A stretch of 23,260 nt of DNA. Origin: OMIS01 sp044350895 (GTDB lineage: Bacteria > Patescibacteriota > Microgenomatia > UBA1400 > PJMF01). Shown in pieces: positions 7,857 to 15,368 of the stretch. The notes below the pieces were generated by a model. That model was not told where the DNA came from and searched no databases. It saw nothing but the letters and a program-made list of their open reading frames with translations. The translations under genes were made by a program, and so were the position numbers. Numbering within the stretch: the first letter of the stretch is position 1; each line of letters starts with the position of its first letter. The stretch lies in NCBI GenBank assembly GCA_044350895.1, contig JBILGT010000021.1:1-23260 (forward strand), read 5' to 3'.

Positions 7857-9257
7857 ATGCCAATACAAACATTGCCAACAGGTGTTATTACACAAATCAT
7901 GGGACCTGTTGTTGACATTAAATTTGAAGGTCACGTACCTGCAATTTATAATGCACTCACACTCCAACACCCTGATGGCCATAAATTAACACTCGAAGTA
8001 GAACAAGAACTTTCTACCACAGAAGTGCGCTGTATCGCTCTTGGACCTACAGATGGTTTATCACGCGGTATTGCAGTTACTGACACTGGTGCACCAATTA
8101 CCGTTCCAGTGGGTGAAGAAACATTGGGTCGTATCTTCAACGTTGTTGGAGAAGTGATTGACGAAAAAGAACCAATTAAACCTAAACATTTTGCACCAAT
8201 CCATAAAGCTGCACCTGAGCTTGTTGATCAAGTGACGCGCGCTGAAATTTTGGAAACAGGTATCAAAGTTATCGACCTAGTTGCACCATTTGCTCGTGGA
8301 GGTAAAGTCGGTGCCTTCGGTGGTGCTGGTGTCGGTAAGACAGTTATTATTCAAGAACTGATTCGTAACATCGCAGAAGAGCATCATGGTCACTCAGTGT
8401 TTGCTGGTGTGGGAGAGCGTACTCGTGAAGGTAACGACCTCTATCACGAAATGAATGACTCTGGCGTTATGAAGAGTACAGTAATGTGCTTTGGTCAAAT
8501 GAACGAGCCTCCAGGTAACCGCTTACGAGTTGCCTTAACCGCTTTGACAATGGCCGAGTACTTCCGTGATGAAAAAGGTGAAGACGTGTTGCTCTTTATC
8601 GACAACATCTTCCGGTTTTCACAAGCAGGTTCTGAAGTATCAGCTCTCTTAGGTCGTATTCCATCAGCTGTGGGTTACCAACCTACACTCGCTAGTGAAA
8701 TGGCTGCATTACAAGAGCGCATTACTTCAACAACTAAAGGATCTATTACTTCTATGCAAGCTATCTACGTGCCTGCAGATGACTACACAGATCCAGCTCC
8801 AGCTACAACATTTGCACACATTGACTCAACCATTTCACTTGATCGCAAACTGGCTGAGCAAGCATTGTTCCCTGCAGTTGATCCTTTGAACTCATCTTCA
8901 AAGATTCTCGATCCAGCAATTGTGGGTGAAGATCACTACAAGACAGCTCGCGATGTACAAAAAGTACTCCAACGCTACAAAGAGCTCCAAGACATTATCG
9001 CCATTCTCGGTATTGATGAGTTGAGTGAAGATGACAAGACCGTTGTGGCTCGCGCACGCAAAATCCAACGCTTCTTATCACAACCATTCTTCGTTGCTGA
9101 GCAATTCACTAGTGTGCCAGGAAAATATGTCTCAATTAAAGACAGTGTCCGTGGTTTCAGAGAAATCTTGGATGGTAAACATGATAAGTTGCCAGAACAA
9201 GCATTCTATATGGTGGGTGGAATTGAAGAAGCAGTAGAGAAAGCAAAGACACTCTAA
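7857..9257 (+). CDS. atpD: ATP synthase F1 subunit beta (catalytic)
   Basis: The 466-aa catalytic subunit. The P-loop GGAGVGKT is at residues 155-162 with K161. The catalytic Glu lies in GVGERTREGNDLY, and the Walker B region reads DVLLFIDNIFRFSQAGSEVSALLGR, of which DVLLFIDNIFRF is diagnostic. The beta signature PAVDPLNSSSK is also present. Nothing appears damaged. AAAGGAA (7846-7852) lies 4 nt before the ATG, 18 nt after atpG. Confidence 0.98.
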   Translation: MPIQTLPTGVITQIMGPVVDIKFEGHVPAIYNALTLQHPDGHKLTLEVEQELSTTEVRCIALGPTDGLSRGIAVTDTGAPITVPVGEETLGRIFNVVGEVIDEKEPIKPKHFAPIHKAAPELVDQVTRAEILETGIKVIDLVAPFARGGKVGAFGGAGVGKTVIIQELIRNIAEEHHGHSVFAGVGERTREGNDLYHEMNDSGVMKSTVMCFGQMNEPPGNRLRVALTALTMAEYFRDEKGEDVLLFIDNIFRFSQAGSEVSALLGRIPSAVGYQPTLASEMAALQERITSTTKGSITSMQAIYVPADDYTDPAPATTFAHIDSTISLDRKLAEQALFPAVDPLNSSSKILDPAIVGEDHYKTARDVQKVLQRYKELQDIIAILGIDELSEDDKTVVARARKIQRFLSQPFFVAEQFTSVPGKYVSIKDSVRGFREILDGKHDKLPEQAFYMVGGIEEAVEKAKTL

Positions 9258-9275
9258 AGCAGAGCGAAAAAGACT

Positions 9276-9695
9276 ATGCCAAAACTACTATTACGAGTTG
9301 TTTCACAAGAACGCGAACTCATCACTGAGAGTGTTGATTCTGTGACGGCCACTACAGTGGATGGGGAAGTGACTATTTTACCTGGCCATATCCCGCTATT
9401 TACCAAGTTGCAAACTGGTGAATTCGTATATAGAACTGACAAAGCTGAAAACTCAATTGTAGTCTCAAGAGGATTTTTAACTGTCTCACCAAATAATGAG
9501 ATAACTATCATGGCTGACACTGCGATGCATGCTCGTGAAATTAGCGAAGAAAAAGCACAAGCTGCTATCGACGCTGCTCATGAAACACTCCGCACCAGTC
9601 AAGATCAACGTGAAAGAATTCTTGCTGAAGCATCACTTCGCAGAGCACTTCTTGAAGTTAAGATTGCTGAACGCACCAAACGAACTCGCATATAG
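9276..9695 (+). CDS. atpC: ATP synthase F1 subunit epsilon
   Basis: At 139 aa this has the full two-domain form. The N-terminal beta-sandwich contains TVDGEVTILPGHIPLFTKLQ, matching the family's GE.GILPGH.pl motif. A C-terminal helical pair (residues about 88-135, rich in Ala, Glu and Arg) can in other species extend to inhibit ATP hydrolysis. It is last in the operon; no U-tract terminator follows. Its TAG stop sits at the left arm of the palindrome that covers the promoter of the next gene. Confidence 0.95.
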   Translation: MPKLLLRVVSQERELITESVDSVTATTVDGEVTILPGHIPLFTKLQTGEFVYRTDKAENSIVVSRGFLTVSPNNEITIMADTAMHAREISEEKAQAAIDAAHETLRTSQDQRERILAEASLRRALLEVKIAERTKRTRI

Positions 9696-9720
9696 ACCGA
9701 TATAGTATAATATCAGGTCT
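9694..9720 (+). promoter_or_regulatory. Promoter of the winged-helix regulator, inside an inverted repeat
   Basis: TATAAT (9706-9711) lies 9 nt before the ATG at 9721, so the mRNA would have almost no leader. Around it, AGACC-GATAT (9694-9703) pairs with ATATC-A-GGTCT (9710-9720), a 10-bp inverted repeat with one bulged A. The centre of the repeat is the -10 box itself, the layout expected of a repressor site. There is no convincing -35. There is also no U-run, so it is not a terminator. Confidence 0.5.
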
Positions 9721-10953
9721 ATGAGTGAGTTTGAGCCAGTTAAACCAGCGCATATTCCACCTGAAATAGCCGCACAGATAGCTAAAATTCCGCTTCAGTA
9801 TATTACTGCTAGTCTTGCAAATTCACCAGAAACGCTCGAGCATTTTTACAAGTTTTTTGATCTTCCAACACTAATTAAGGCGTTGATTGTCCGAGCAGCA
9901 AGTGAAGGAAAAGTGACAGCAGCACTTCTTGCGTTCCAAGATCTATTGGCAGCTGAAAACATTTTGGAATATAAGCACTCGCAACGAATGGAAAGCATAA
10001 AAAACTACGGCTGGCATTTTGAGAGCAATACAATCACGTTCGTCAACGAAACAATCGGACTAACGCCAATGCAGGCGCAACTATTTGGGGCACTACAACG
10101 AGGCGTTTGTGCTACGTATGGTGCACAAAAAGGCTATTGCTACCCAGTTTTTTTAACTGAAGAACTTGAAAAAATTATTACCTCAACAGATTTTGCCAGT
10201 GAAGGAAACTATGTTGAGAATCTCGTTTCACACATTCGTAAGAAATTTCGTGAAGTATACAGTGTTCTTATCCATACACCTGAGGCAGACCAAATTTACT
10301 TTCCCTGGATCTCAACAATAATCAAACAGGGCTTTCAGCTCAAACTACTCCCCAGAGCTGAATTGATTGCTGAAGTACAGTCATTTGATATGCGTGCGGT
10401 ACCTAAGCGAAGTAGTGAACCTGATTATGTCGCTACAAATTTTAAGTATACAGATGCCACCACAGGAGTGGGACTAAATCTTGCAGAACAGTATATATTT
10501 TACCAATCATATAAGATTGTATTGCTTCCAGAAGAAGTAGTTGTAATGAGACTACTTTTTGATAAACGTGGCACGTTACTTACACAAAATTATATTTTGG
10601 ATGCCCTGTGCCAGGAGCTTGGAACAGATGTTATTCATAAATCAACCATGTCAATTTGGAATACGCAACTCAAACGAAACCTGCATTCTTTTGCGTTACA
10701 GATGCAGCGTGCTGGAGCAACAAAATTTTTGTCAATACATTCGGTGCATGGTCGTAATGGTGGTCTCGCACTTACCACAACTGATGACCTTTCTTCACTC
10801 GAAGCATTTATGTCGCCACCACCTCCTCAAGAAAGTCCGTGCAATCGAAAAAAAATAGAAACCCATAATAAAATTATTAGTCCTCTTGCCATAATAAAAA
10901 CGTTCAGTATACTTAACCCATGCCAAAAACAGCAAAGACAAAACCCACAATAG
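9721..10953 (+). CDS. Regulator with two tandem OmpR/PhoB-type winged helices
   Basis: This 410-aa protein has no receiver domain and no membrane segment. Two regions fit the trans_reg_C winged-helix pattern. Region 1 (about residues 98-212) has LTPMQAQLFGALQR, then FLTEELEKII, the recognition-like YVENLVSHIRKKFRE and the wing QGFQLK. Region 2 (about residues 265-360) has LLPEEVVVMRLLFDKRG, LLTQNYILDAL, TMSIWNTQLKRNL and HSVHGRNGGLALT. The N-terminal 95 residues are helical and unassigned. The last 11 codons overlap greA in another frame. Assignment is by pattern only; it is probably a DNA-binding transcription factor, perhaps acting on its own promoter. Confidence 0.65.
   Translation: MSEFEPVKPAHIPPEIAAQIAKIPLQYITASLANSPETLEHFYKFFDLPTLIKALIVRAASEGKVTAALLAFQDLLAAENILEYKHSQRMESIKNYGWHFESNTITFVNETIGLTPMQAQLFGALQRGVCATYGAQKGYCYPVFLTEELEKIITSTDFASEGNYVENLVSHIRKKFREVYSVLIHTPEADQIYFPWISTIIKQGFQLKLLPRAELIAEVQSFDMRAVPKRSSEPDYVATNFKYTDATTGVGLNLAEQYIFYQSYKIVLLPEEVVVMRLLFDKRGTLLTQNYILDALCQELGTDVIHKSTMSIWNTQLKRNLHSFALQMQRAGATKFLSIHSVHGRNGGLALTTTDDLSSLEAFMSPPPPQESPCNRKKIETHNKIISPLAIIKTFSILNPCQKQQRQNPQ
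10886..10913 (+). promoter_or_regulatory. greA promoter, probably leaderless
   Basis: TTGCCA (10886-10891), a 16-nt spacer and TATACT (10908-10913), then six nucleotides and the ATG at 10920. It lies inside the end of the regulator gene. The spacing to the ATG is identical to that before the genes at 1100 and 20380. Confidence 0.6.
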
Positions 10954-11471
10954 CGCAAGACGATGACGTACAAAGTGGAGGCGCACAAGACCTCATTGTA
11001 CCAATTATCAAACAAGTAGAATTAACAAAAGAAGGTCTTGAAGAGCTCACGGGCGAACTTCACGAACTCACCAATGTTAAATTACCACAAGTCATTGACC
11101 GTGTTGCGAAAGCCCGGGAATATGGCGACCTTTCGGAGAATTCTGAGTACCACAGCGCACGCGACGAACAGCAATTGGTCGAAGCCCGCATTGATGAGAT
11201 CCAGAATATTCTTTCCAATGCCAAAGTGGTTCGCTACACGAAAAGCACTGATAAAGTCGGTGTTGGGTCGGTAGTAACATTGGAAGCTGAGAATAAAAAA
11301 GGTGAATTCACTGTTCACATCGTTGGTGAATTTGAATCAACACCAGGAGAAAACAAAATTTCAAGTGTTTCACCAATGGGTAAAGCCCTCATGCACAAGA
11401 AGAAGGGTGAGAAGGCAGTTGTCAAAGCTCCAGCGGGGGAAATGACATATACAATTAAAAACATAGAATAA
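10920..11471 (+). CDS. greA: Transcription elongation factor GreA with N-terminal extension
   Basis: GreA rescues backtracked RNA polymerase by stimulating transcript cleavage. The coiled-coil tip motif YGDLSENSEYHSARDEQQ is present, with the acidic residues D70 and E73 that act in the polymerase channel. The C-terminal FKBP-like domain ends with SPMGKALMHKKKGEKAVV. At 183 aa it is about 25 longer than the usual 158, all at the N-terminus (roughly 30 polar residues before VELTKEGLEEL). The -10 box 6 nt before this ATG supports the long form. It overlaps the upstream regulator by 34 nt, and a terminator follows at once. Confidence 0.93.
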   Translation: MPKTAKTKPTIAQDDDVQSGGAQDLIVPIIKQVELTKEGLEELTGELHELTNVKLPQVIDRVAKAREYGDLSENSEYHSARDEQQLVEARIDEIQNILSNAKVVRYTKSTDKVGVGSVVTLEAENKKGEFTVHIVGEFESTPGENKISSVSPMGKALMHKKKGEKAVVKAPAGEMTYTIKNIE

Positions 11472-11486
11472 GTCAAACGAAATTCA

Positions 11487-11514
11487 AACCCCCGCTCACA
11501 AGGCGGGGGTTTTT
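11487..11514 (+). terminator. Rho-independent terminator after greA
   Basis: CCCCCGC (11489-11495) pairs with GCGGGGG (11503-11509), extended by AA/TT, with a 7-nt loop and a T-run at 11510-11514. It is the clearest simple terminator in the window. Confidence 0.92.
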
Positions 11515-11559
11515 GGTAGTAAGTCGCAAAAAAGTATTTTTTGATCAAATAGAGTAGGG

Positions 11560-11573
11560 TACAATACAGGAGG
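11560..11573 (+). promoter_or_regulatory. -10 box and ribosome site of lysS
   Basis: TACAAT (11560-11565) is followed almost at once by AGGAGG (11568-11573), 11 nt before the ATG. A start about 7 nt after the -10 would leave a leader of about 13 nt with only AGGAG at its 5' end. No good -35 is seen (TTGATC at 11541 is too close). Confidence 0.45.
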
Positions 11574-11584
11574 AGAACACATTT

Positions 11585-13648
11585 ATGTCACGAATCGATG
11601 AAACAATAGTAGCTAAAAAAGAAAAAAGAGCTGAACTCGAAAAACGAGGGATCTTAGCTCATCCTTACAGCTTTGATAAAAAGCATACTGTTGCTGTGGC
11701 ACGCGAGAGTATGAGTCAGACAGTCACAACTGCAGGGAGATTACTTTCACTGCGTCTCCACGGTAAAGTTAATTTTGGTGATCTCCAAGATTCAACTGGA
11801 CGTATTCAAGTTATGTTTAGAGAAGAAGAGCTCGGAGCTGAGACCTTTGAACTCTTTAAGTTCATTGATTCAGGTGACTATGTTGGTATTACAGGTGAAG
11901 TGATGACTTCTAAAACAGGAGAAATCACCATTTTTGCAAAAACATTTACATTCTTGGGTAAATCACTCAGACCAATTCCCACAGCATGGAATGCAGCTGA
12001 CGATAAAGAAGCTCGCTTTCGCAAACGCTACCTCGATGTCCTCATTAATCCAGAAGTCAAAAAAGTTCTTGATGCACGCTGGACTATTGAAAAAGAAGTT
12101 CGTCGCTACTTGCAAGATCAACATGATTTTGTGGAAGTGGAAACTCCAGTTTTCCAGCCACTCTATGGCGGGACCAATGCCAAACCATTTACGACACACA
12201 TGAATGCACTTGATGTAGATTTTTATTTGCGCCTCGCACCAGAGCTCTATCTTAAACGCTTGATTGTAGCTGGCTATGAGAAAATTTTTGAAATTGCACG
12301 TAACTTCCGTAATGAAGGTATAGACCAGACTCATCAACCTGAATTTACGATGATTGAGTGGTATGAGGCCTATGCTGATTACAACAAAGTAATGGATGTT
12401 GCAGAAGGCATGATTAAACATCTTGCACAGAAACTCTATGGTTCCACCAAAATCAAAGTGGGGGAACATGAAGTTGATCTGGGTGGAGAGTGGCCACGCA
12501 TTACTATGGTGGCAGCACTTAAAAAATTCGTAGACATTGATTTTAATGAACTGACAGATGAAGCCCTACAGACACTTATGACGGAGAAAAAAATTGAGTT
12601 GATTGGTGAATTTACCCGAGGTAAAGCTCAATTTGCACTCTTTGACAAATTGGTAACAGATTCACTGATCGATCCAATTTGGATTATCGACTACCCACGT
12701 GACGTCAGTCCTTTGGCCAAAGCTCATCGCACAACAGATGGCTTGGCAGAGCGATTTGAAGCCTACATAGGGGGTAAAGAGATTGCCGATGGTTGGAGTG
12801 AGATTACTGATGCAGTTGATCAACGAAATATCTTTGAAGGTGAACAGAAACGCATGCGTGCTGGTGACAGTGAAGCACATCCGCTTGATGAAGACTTCTT
12901 GGAAGCCATGGAGTATGGCATGCCACCACTTGGAGGAATTGGCATGGGCATTGATCGATTAGTGATGTTCTTGACCAATACATGGAGTATTAAAGAAGTA
13001 ATAGCGTTCCCAACCCTTCGACCACTGCGTACACCGGCTCAGGAAAAAGCACTTGAAGCTTCAAAAAAAGTGACAACGCTTTCAGAACAAAAAGCTCCAG
13101 CTGCTTCAAAACCAACTGGTCCATTACCTTCTCGTGAAGAAGCCGAAAAATTACTTGCTGAGTACATCAAAAACGATGCACTCGCGCATCACAGCCGCAT
13201 GGTTGCACGCGCTATGGAAGCATATGCCAAAGTTTTGGGAGAAGATGCAGAGCTCTGGTACCAAACTGGCTTACTCCATGATTTGGACTGGGAGATGTAT
13301 CCTGATGAGCACCCCAACAAAGCCATTACCGAAATTTTAGTGGCATATCCTGAAGAGCTGAAAAATGCGATTGCAGCACATGCACCAAGCCGCACTGGAA
13401 AACAGCCAGAAACAACCATCGAGAAATACTTGTTTGCTTCTGACGAACTTTCAGGCATTATGCACGCAGTTTCGCTGATGCGCCCCAATAGATTTGCTGA
13501 TATGGAAGTCAAATCTGTCAGTAAAAAGCTCAAAGATAAATCATTTGCTGCCAACGTCAGCCGTGATGACATCACGCAGGGCATGGAACTGATTGGCAAA
13601 ACTCCAGAAGAGCATATTGGGTTTTTGATTGAAGTTTTTAAGCAGTAA
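11585..13648 (+). CDS. lysS: Lysyl-tRNA synthetase (class II) fused to an HD hydrolase domain
   Basis: Residues 1 to about 490 are a complete class II LysRS: an N-terminal OB-fold anticodon-binding domain, motif 2 at RNFRNEG (239-245, with R239) and motif 3 at GGIGMGIDRL (450-459, with R458). A linker of about 20 residues, rich in Ala, Lys and Pro, leads to residues about 513-687. These match the HD/HDIG phosphohydrolase pattern of a family usually found alone (COG2316-like, from memory): H535/H536 in AHHSRM, H565-D566 in LLHDLDWE, H599 in IAAHAPS and D620 in FASDELSG. All likely metal ligands are present, so both halves look active. There is no stop or frameshift between them. At 687 aa it far exceeds the usual ~500. 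Confidence 0.93.
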   Translation: MSRIDETIVAKKEKRAELEKRGILAHPYSFDKKHTVAVARESMSQTVTTAGRLLSLRLHGKVNFGDLQDSTGRIQVMFREEELGAETFELFKFIDSGDYVGITGEVMTSKTGEITIFAKTFTFLGKSLRPIPTAWNAADDKEARFRKRYLDVLINPEVKKVLDARWTIEKEVRRYLQDQHDFVEVETPVFQPLYGGTNAKPFTTHMNALDVDFYLRLAPELYLKRLIVAGYEKIFEIARNFRNEGIDQTHQPEFTMIEWYEAYADYNKVMDVAEGMIKHLAQKLYGSTKIKVGEHEVDLGGEWPRITMVAALKKFVDIDFNELTDEALQTLMTEKKIELIGEFTRGKAQFALFDKLVTDSLIDPIWIIDYPRDVSPLAKAHRTTDGLAERFEAYIGGKEIADGWSEITDAVDQRNIFEGEQKRMRAGDSEAHPLDEDFLEAMEYGMPPLGGIGMGIDRLVMFLTNTWSIKEVIAFPTLRPLRTPAQEKALEASKKVTTLSEQKAPAASKPTGPLPSREEAEKLLAEYIKNDALAHHSRMVARAMEAYAKVLGEDAELWYQTGLLHDLDWEMYPDEHPNKAITEILVAYPEELKNAIAAHAPSRTGKQPETTIEKYLFASDELSGIMHAVSLMRPNRFADMEVKSVSKKLKDKSFAANVSRDDITQGMELIGKTPEEHIGFLIEVFKQ

Positions 13649-13675
13649 CAGTACGAACAATGAGAAGCATTCACG

Positions 13676-14752
13676 ATGAATAAACATGAATGGGTTGGAT
13701 TTGTTCCCTTAGTTGGTGATGGCAATCCTGCCACGCTGCTTGCGCGCAAAAATCTCCACCAAAGAGAAAATCCAAGTGAACCATTTCATATTTTGCATCC
13801 AGTGATGGCCTCAATTGTGGTGCGGCAACTCCACAAAATTATGACATGGAGTGAGTCACTACGCGAGTTCTATACCAAGTCTGGGGAAGAATCGGTACGA
13901 TCGAGTTCGTTTGGGACACTCATTGGAGGACTTTTTTATAGAAGTTTGCTACATAAATTAGCTGGTCTTGAAACGCCACACAGTGAGGCAAAAAGGCACT
14001 TGGTGCTCGTCCAAGAACATGTATTGTTAGGAGCTCAGACTCAGCTACTAGGTGCACTTAATTTCAGTGACATACAGTTATTACTACCTGATTCACAACC
14101 CAAACGGAGTGCTGTTACAGCCCTACAGAATCATCCAGCAGTGACTGGAGTTACCTGGAATGAATCGACGTACCAATTTTTACGTACACAAGGCATCACA
14201 AATGCGCAGCTCGCTCGACCTGAACTGATTCAAGGTCATACCACTTCAGAGCACTATGCAGCTATTCATGAACAGGGCGTACCTATTGTCGTCAAGACCT
14301 CTGGCAGTGGCATGCCGCAAAAACTGCAACGTGTGCTTTTGCAAGCTCTTCAAGAGCAGAAGCGAGACTGGTCGTTTCACACCCCAAATTGTACACACTT
14401 TGGTAAAAATGGCTGTGTGATGAGTGTTGAATTTCCCAATAGAGCTGCTCGGCTGCATGATTTTTATTCAAGCCTAGGTGGCAAAACTGAGCTGTTGATA
14501 ACGTACCCCAACGAACAAGTTCAAGCAGTTGCAGAACTCGTTTCACTGGGCTGTTATCCAGATATTGTTCTACTTCCACCGCGCGGCGACCACGAAGTTC
14601 ATAATATTCAATTTATTCTCAAACATTTCCCTCAGCTCTTGAGAGGAATTTTGATTGCAAAACCTCAGGATGCGTACTCTTGGGCTGCAGAATTTAGTTC
14701 ACAAACAGCATTTATTCCACTCGAAGGTAGTGCAACTATTTTTGCACAGTAA
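13676..14752 (+). CDS. Unknown 358-aa protein, possibly GT-B glycosyltransferase-like
   Basis: I do not recognise this family with confidence. Two motifs recall the nucleotide-sugar half of GT-B enzymes such as MurG: VPIVVKTSGSGMPQKLQRVL (a strand followed by a Gly/Ser turn) and, near the end, PPRGDHEVHNIQFI, similar to the PGxxDHQxxNA donor-site motif. The N-terminal part begins GFVPLVGDGNPATLLARKN. Several Cys/His occur in the middle (PNCTHFGKNGC). No signal peptide or membrane segment is seen. It starts 27 nt after lysS with GAGAAG at 13662-13667 and is probably cotranscribed with it. The glycosyltransferase idea is weak inference. Confidence 0.7.
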   Translation: MNKHEWVGFVPLVGDGNPATLLARKNLHQRENPSEPFHILHPVMASIVVRQLHKIMTWSESLREFYTKSGEESVRSSSFGTLIGGLFYRSLLHKLAGLETPHSEAKRHLVLVQEHVLLGAQTQLLGALNFSDIQLLLPDSQPKRSAVTALQNHPAVTGVTWNESTYQFLRTQGITNAQLARPELIQGHTTSEHYAAIHEQGVPIVVKTSGSGMPQKLQRVLLQALQEQKRDWSFHTPNCTHFGKNGCVMSVEFPNRAARLHDFYSSLGGKTELLITYPNEQVQAVAELVSLGCYPDIVLLPPRGDHEVHNIQFILKHFPQLLRGILIAKPQDAYSWAAEFSSQTAFIPLEGSATIFAQ

Positions 14753-14793
14753 CGTATTTGACTTTCCAATTTTTAGGCGTATATTTCATATTT

Positions 14794-14818
14794 GTATGAA
14801 ATTTTCATACTTTTTTTT
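14794..14818 (+). terminator. Hairpin plus T-run between two genes (terminator or attenuator)
   Basis: GTATGAA (14794-14800) and TTCATAC (14804-14810) form a 7-bp AT-rich stem with a 3-nt loop, followed by eight T (14811-14818). The Shine-Dalgarno of the next gene begins 1-2 nt later. It may end the lysS transcript or control read-through into the 90-aa gene. Confidence 0.55.
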
Positions 14819-14830
14819 AAAGGAGGTTGT

Positions 14831-15103
14831 ATGAACGAACTACCTACAGCACGAGGTCAAGAAGAATTTTTAGCCGCCGCCGAACCAGTGATACAGGAAC
14901 TCGTATCGATGCTCACAGCACTCCAAGGTCTTTCACCAGACAGTTTGCATGGGGCATTGATGCAGCTAGCGGCAGGAAAATACAGAGCAGCCTTTGTTAA
15001 CAATGGTGGAGAAGTCGATGATGCTATTTTTGATGCAGGAAGAGAATTACAACTGTCACAGGTTCACTTGCGATTTATAAGACAAATTGCACAACCTGCA
15101 TAA
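14831..15103 (+). CDS. Unknown 90-aa protein
   Basis: The frame is open from 14792, but the strong AAAGGAGG (14819-14826) sets the start at 14831. The protein is acidic and mostly helical by composition, soluble, with no signal peptide: an N-terminal helix around EEFLAAAEPVIQELVSMLTAL, shown here as EEFLAAAEPV then IQELVSMLTAL, a middle ALMQLAAGKYRAAF, and a C-terminal helix ending in HLRFIRQIAQPA. I do not recognise it. Its end overlaps the promoter of the serS T-box leader (15087-15116). The strong ribosome site stands out against the weak ones of many neighbours and suggests a well-translated small protein. Confidence 0.65.
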   Translation: MNELPTARGQEEFLAAAEPVIQELVSMLTALQGLSPDSLHGALMQLAAGKYRAAFVNNGGEVDDAIFDAGRELQLSQVHLRFIRQIAQPA

Positions 15104-15116
15104 GTAGGTATATAAT
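15087..15116 (+). promoter_or_regulatory. Promoter of the serS leader
   Basis: TTGCAC (15087-15092), an 18-nt spacer and TATAAT (15111-15116) predict a start near 15123, directly before the base of the T-box Stem I. The promoter overlaps the last codons of the preceding small gene. Confidence 0.7.
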
Positions 15117-15122
15117 ACTGTC

Positions 15123-15297
15123 AACAAAGCACACACACTGCCTAGCACGCATTGAAGGTTTCAACCGCTTTGCCTGGGGTAATAACCAGGACGGGTATGC
15201 CCGTAATAGCTGGAAATAAGTAGTTTGAGGTGGCACCGTTCTTACTTGTGAGAACCCTCTTAAGTCCATATTGTTGTGGATTTAAGAGGGTTTTTTT
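15123..15297 (+). ncRNA. T-box riboswitch (Ser) with short Stem I, controlling serS
   Basis: The antiterminator is near canonical: GAGG (15227-15230), the 7-nt bulge TGGCACC (15231-15237), GTTCT (15238-15242), a loop, AGAAC (15251-15255) and CCTC (15256-15259). The base after TGG is C, which pairs with discriminator G73 of tRNA-Ser. The competing terminator has arms around 15253-15268 and 15277-15292 (core CCCTCTTAA/TTAAGAGGG) and a T-run at 15291-15297. Upstream, Stem I is closed by CAAAGC (15125-15130) with GCTTTG (15167-15172), only about 48 nt in all. Two more hairpins follow: CCTGG/CCAGG (15173-15190) and ACGGG/CCCGT (15191-15204). The likely specifier is AGC (15144-15146), in a 7-nt loop of a 3-bp stem; TCA at 15161 is an alternative. 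Uncharged tRNA-Ser should favour read-through into serS. Confidence 0.87.
15253..15297 (+). terminator. Terminator arm of the serS T-box
   Basis: The stem built on AACCCTCTTAA (15253-15263) and TTAAGAGGGTT (15282-15292), with TCCA/TGGA closing further inside, is followed by seven T. It shares bases 15253-15259 with the antiterminator, so the two folds exclude each other. Confidence 0.88.
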
Positions 15298-15368
15298 GTA
15301 TGAAAATCATGCAATAGCCTGAAAAAGTGCATGTGTACAACAAAATAAAAAGACCTCGAAAGGGACAA

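Noticed and set aside
9694..9720. Terminator of the ATP synthase operon
   Set aside because: The hairpin has no U-run and contains a TATAAT just before a start codon, so a promoter/operator fits better.
11963..12469. 168-aa minus-strand frame inside lysS
   Set aside because: It mirrors a strongly conserved LysRS frame and has Phe/Ile/Cys-rich shadow composition.
13189..13749. 186-aa minus-strand frame over the HD domain
   Set aside because: A Ser-rich shadow of a real gene with conserved HD ligands on the plus strand.
14792..14830. Upstream start for the 90-aa gene
   Set aside because: These 13 codons run through the hairpin, T-run and Shine-Dalgarno; AGGAGG fixes the start at 14831.
15327..15368. 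Upstream start for serS
   Set aside because: The family N-terminus MLDLKYIREN begins at 15369, preceded by AAAGGG.
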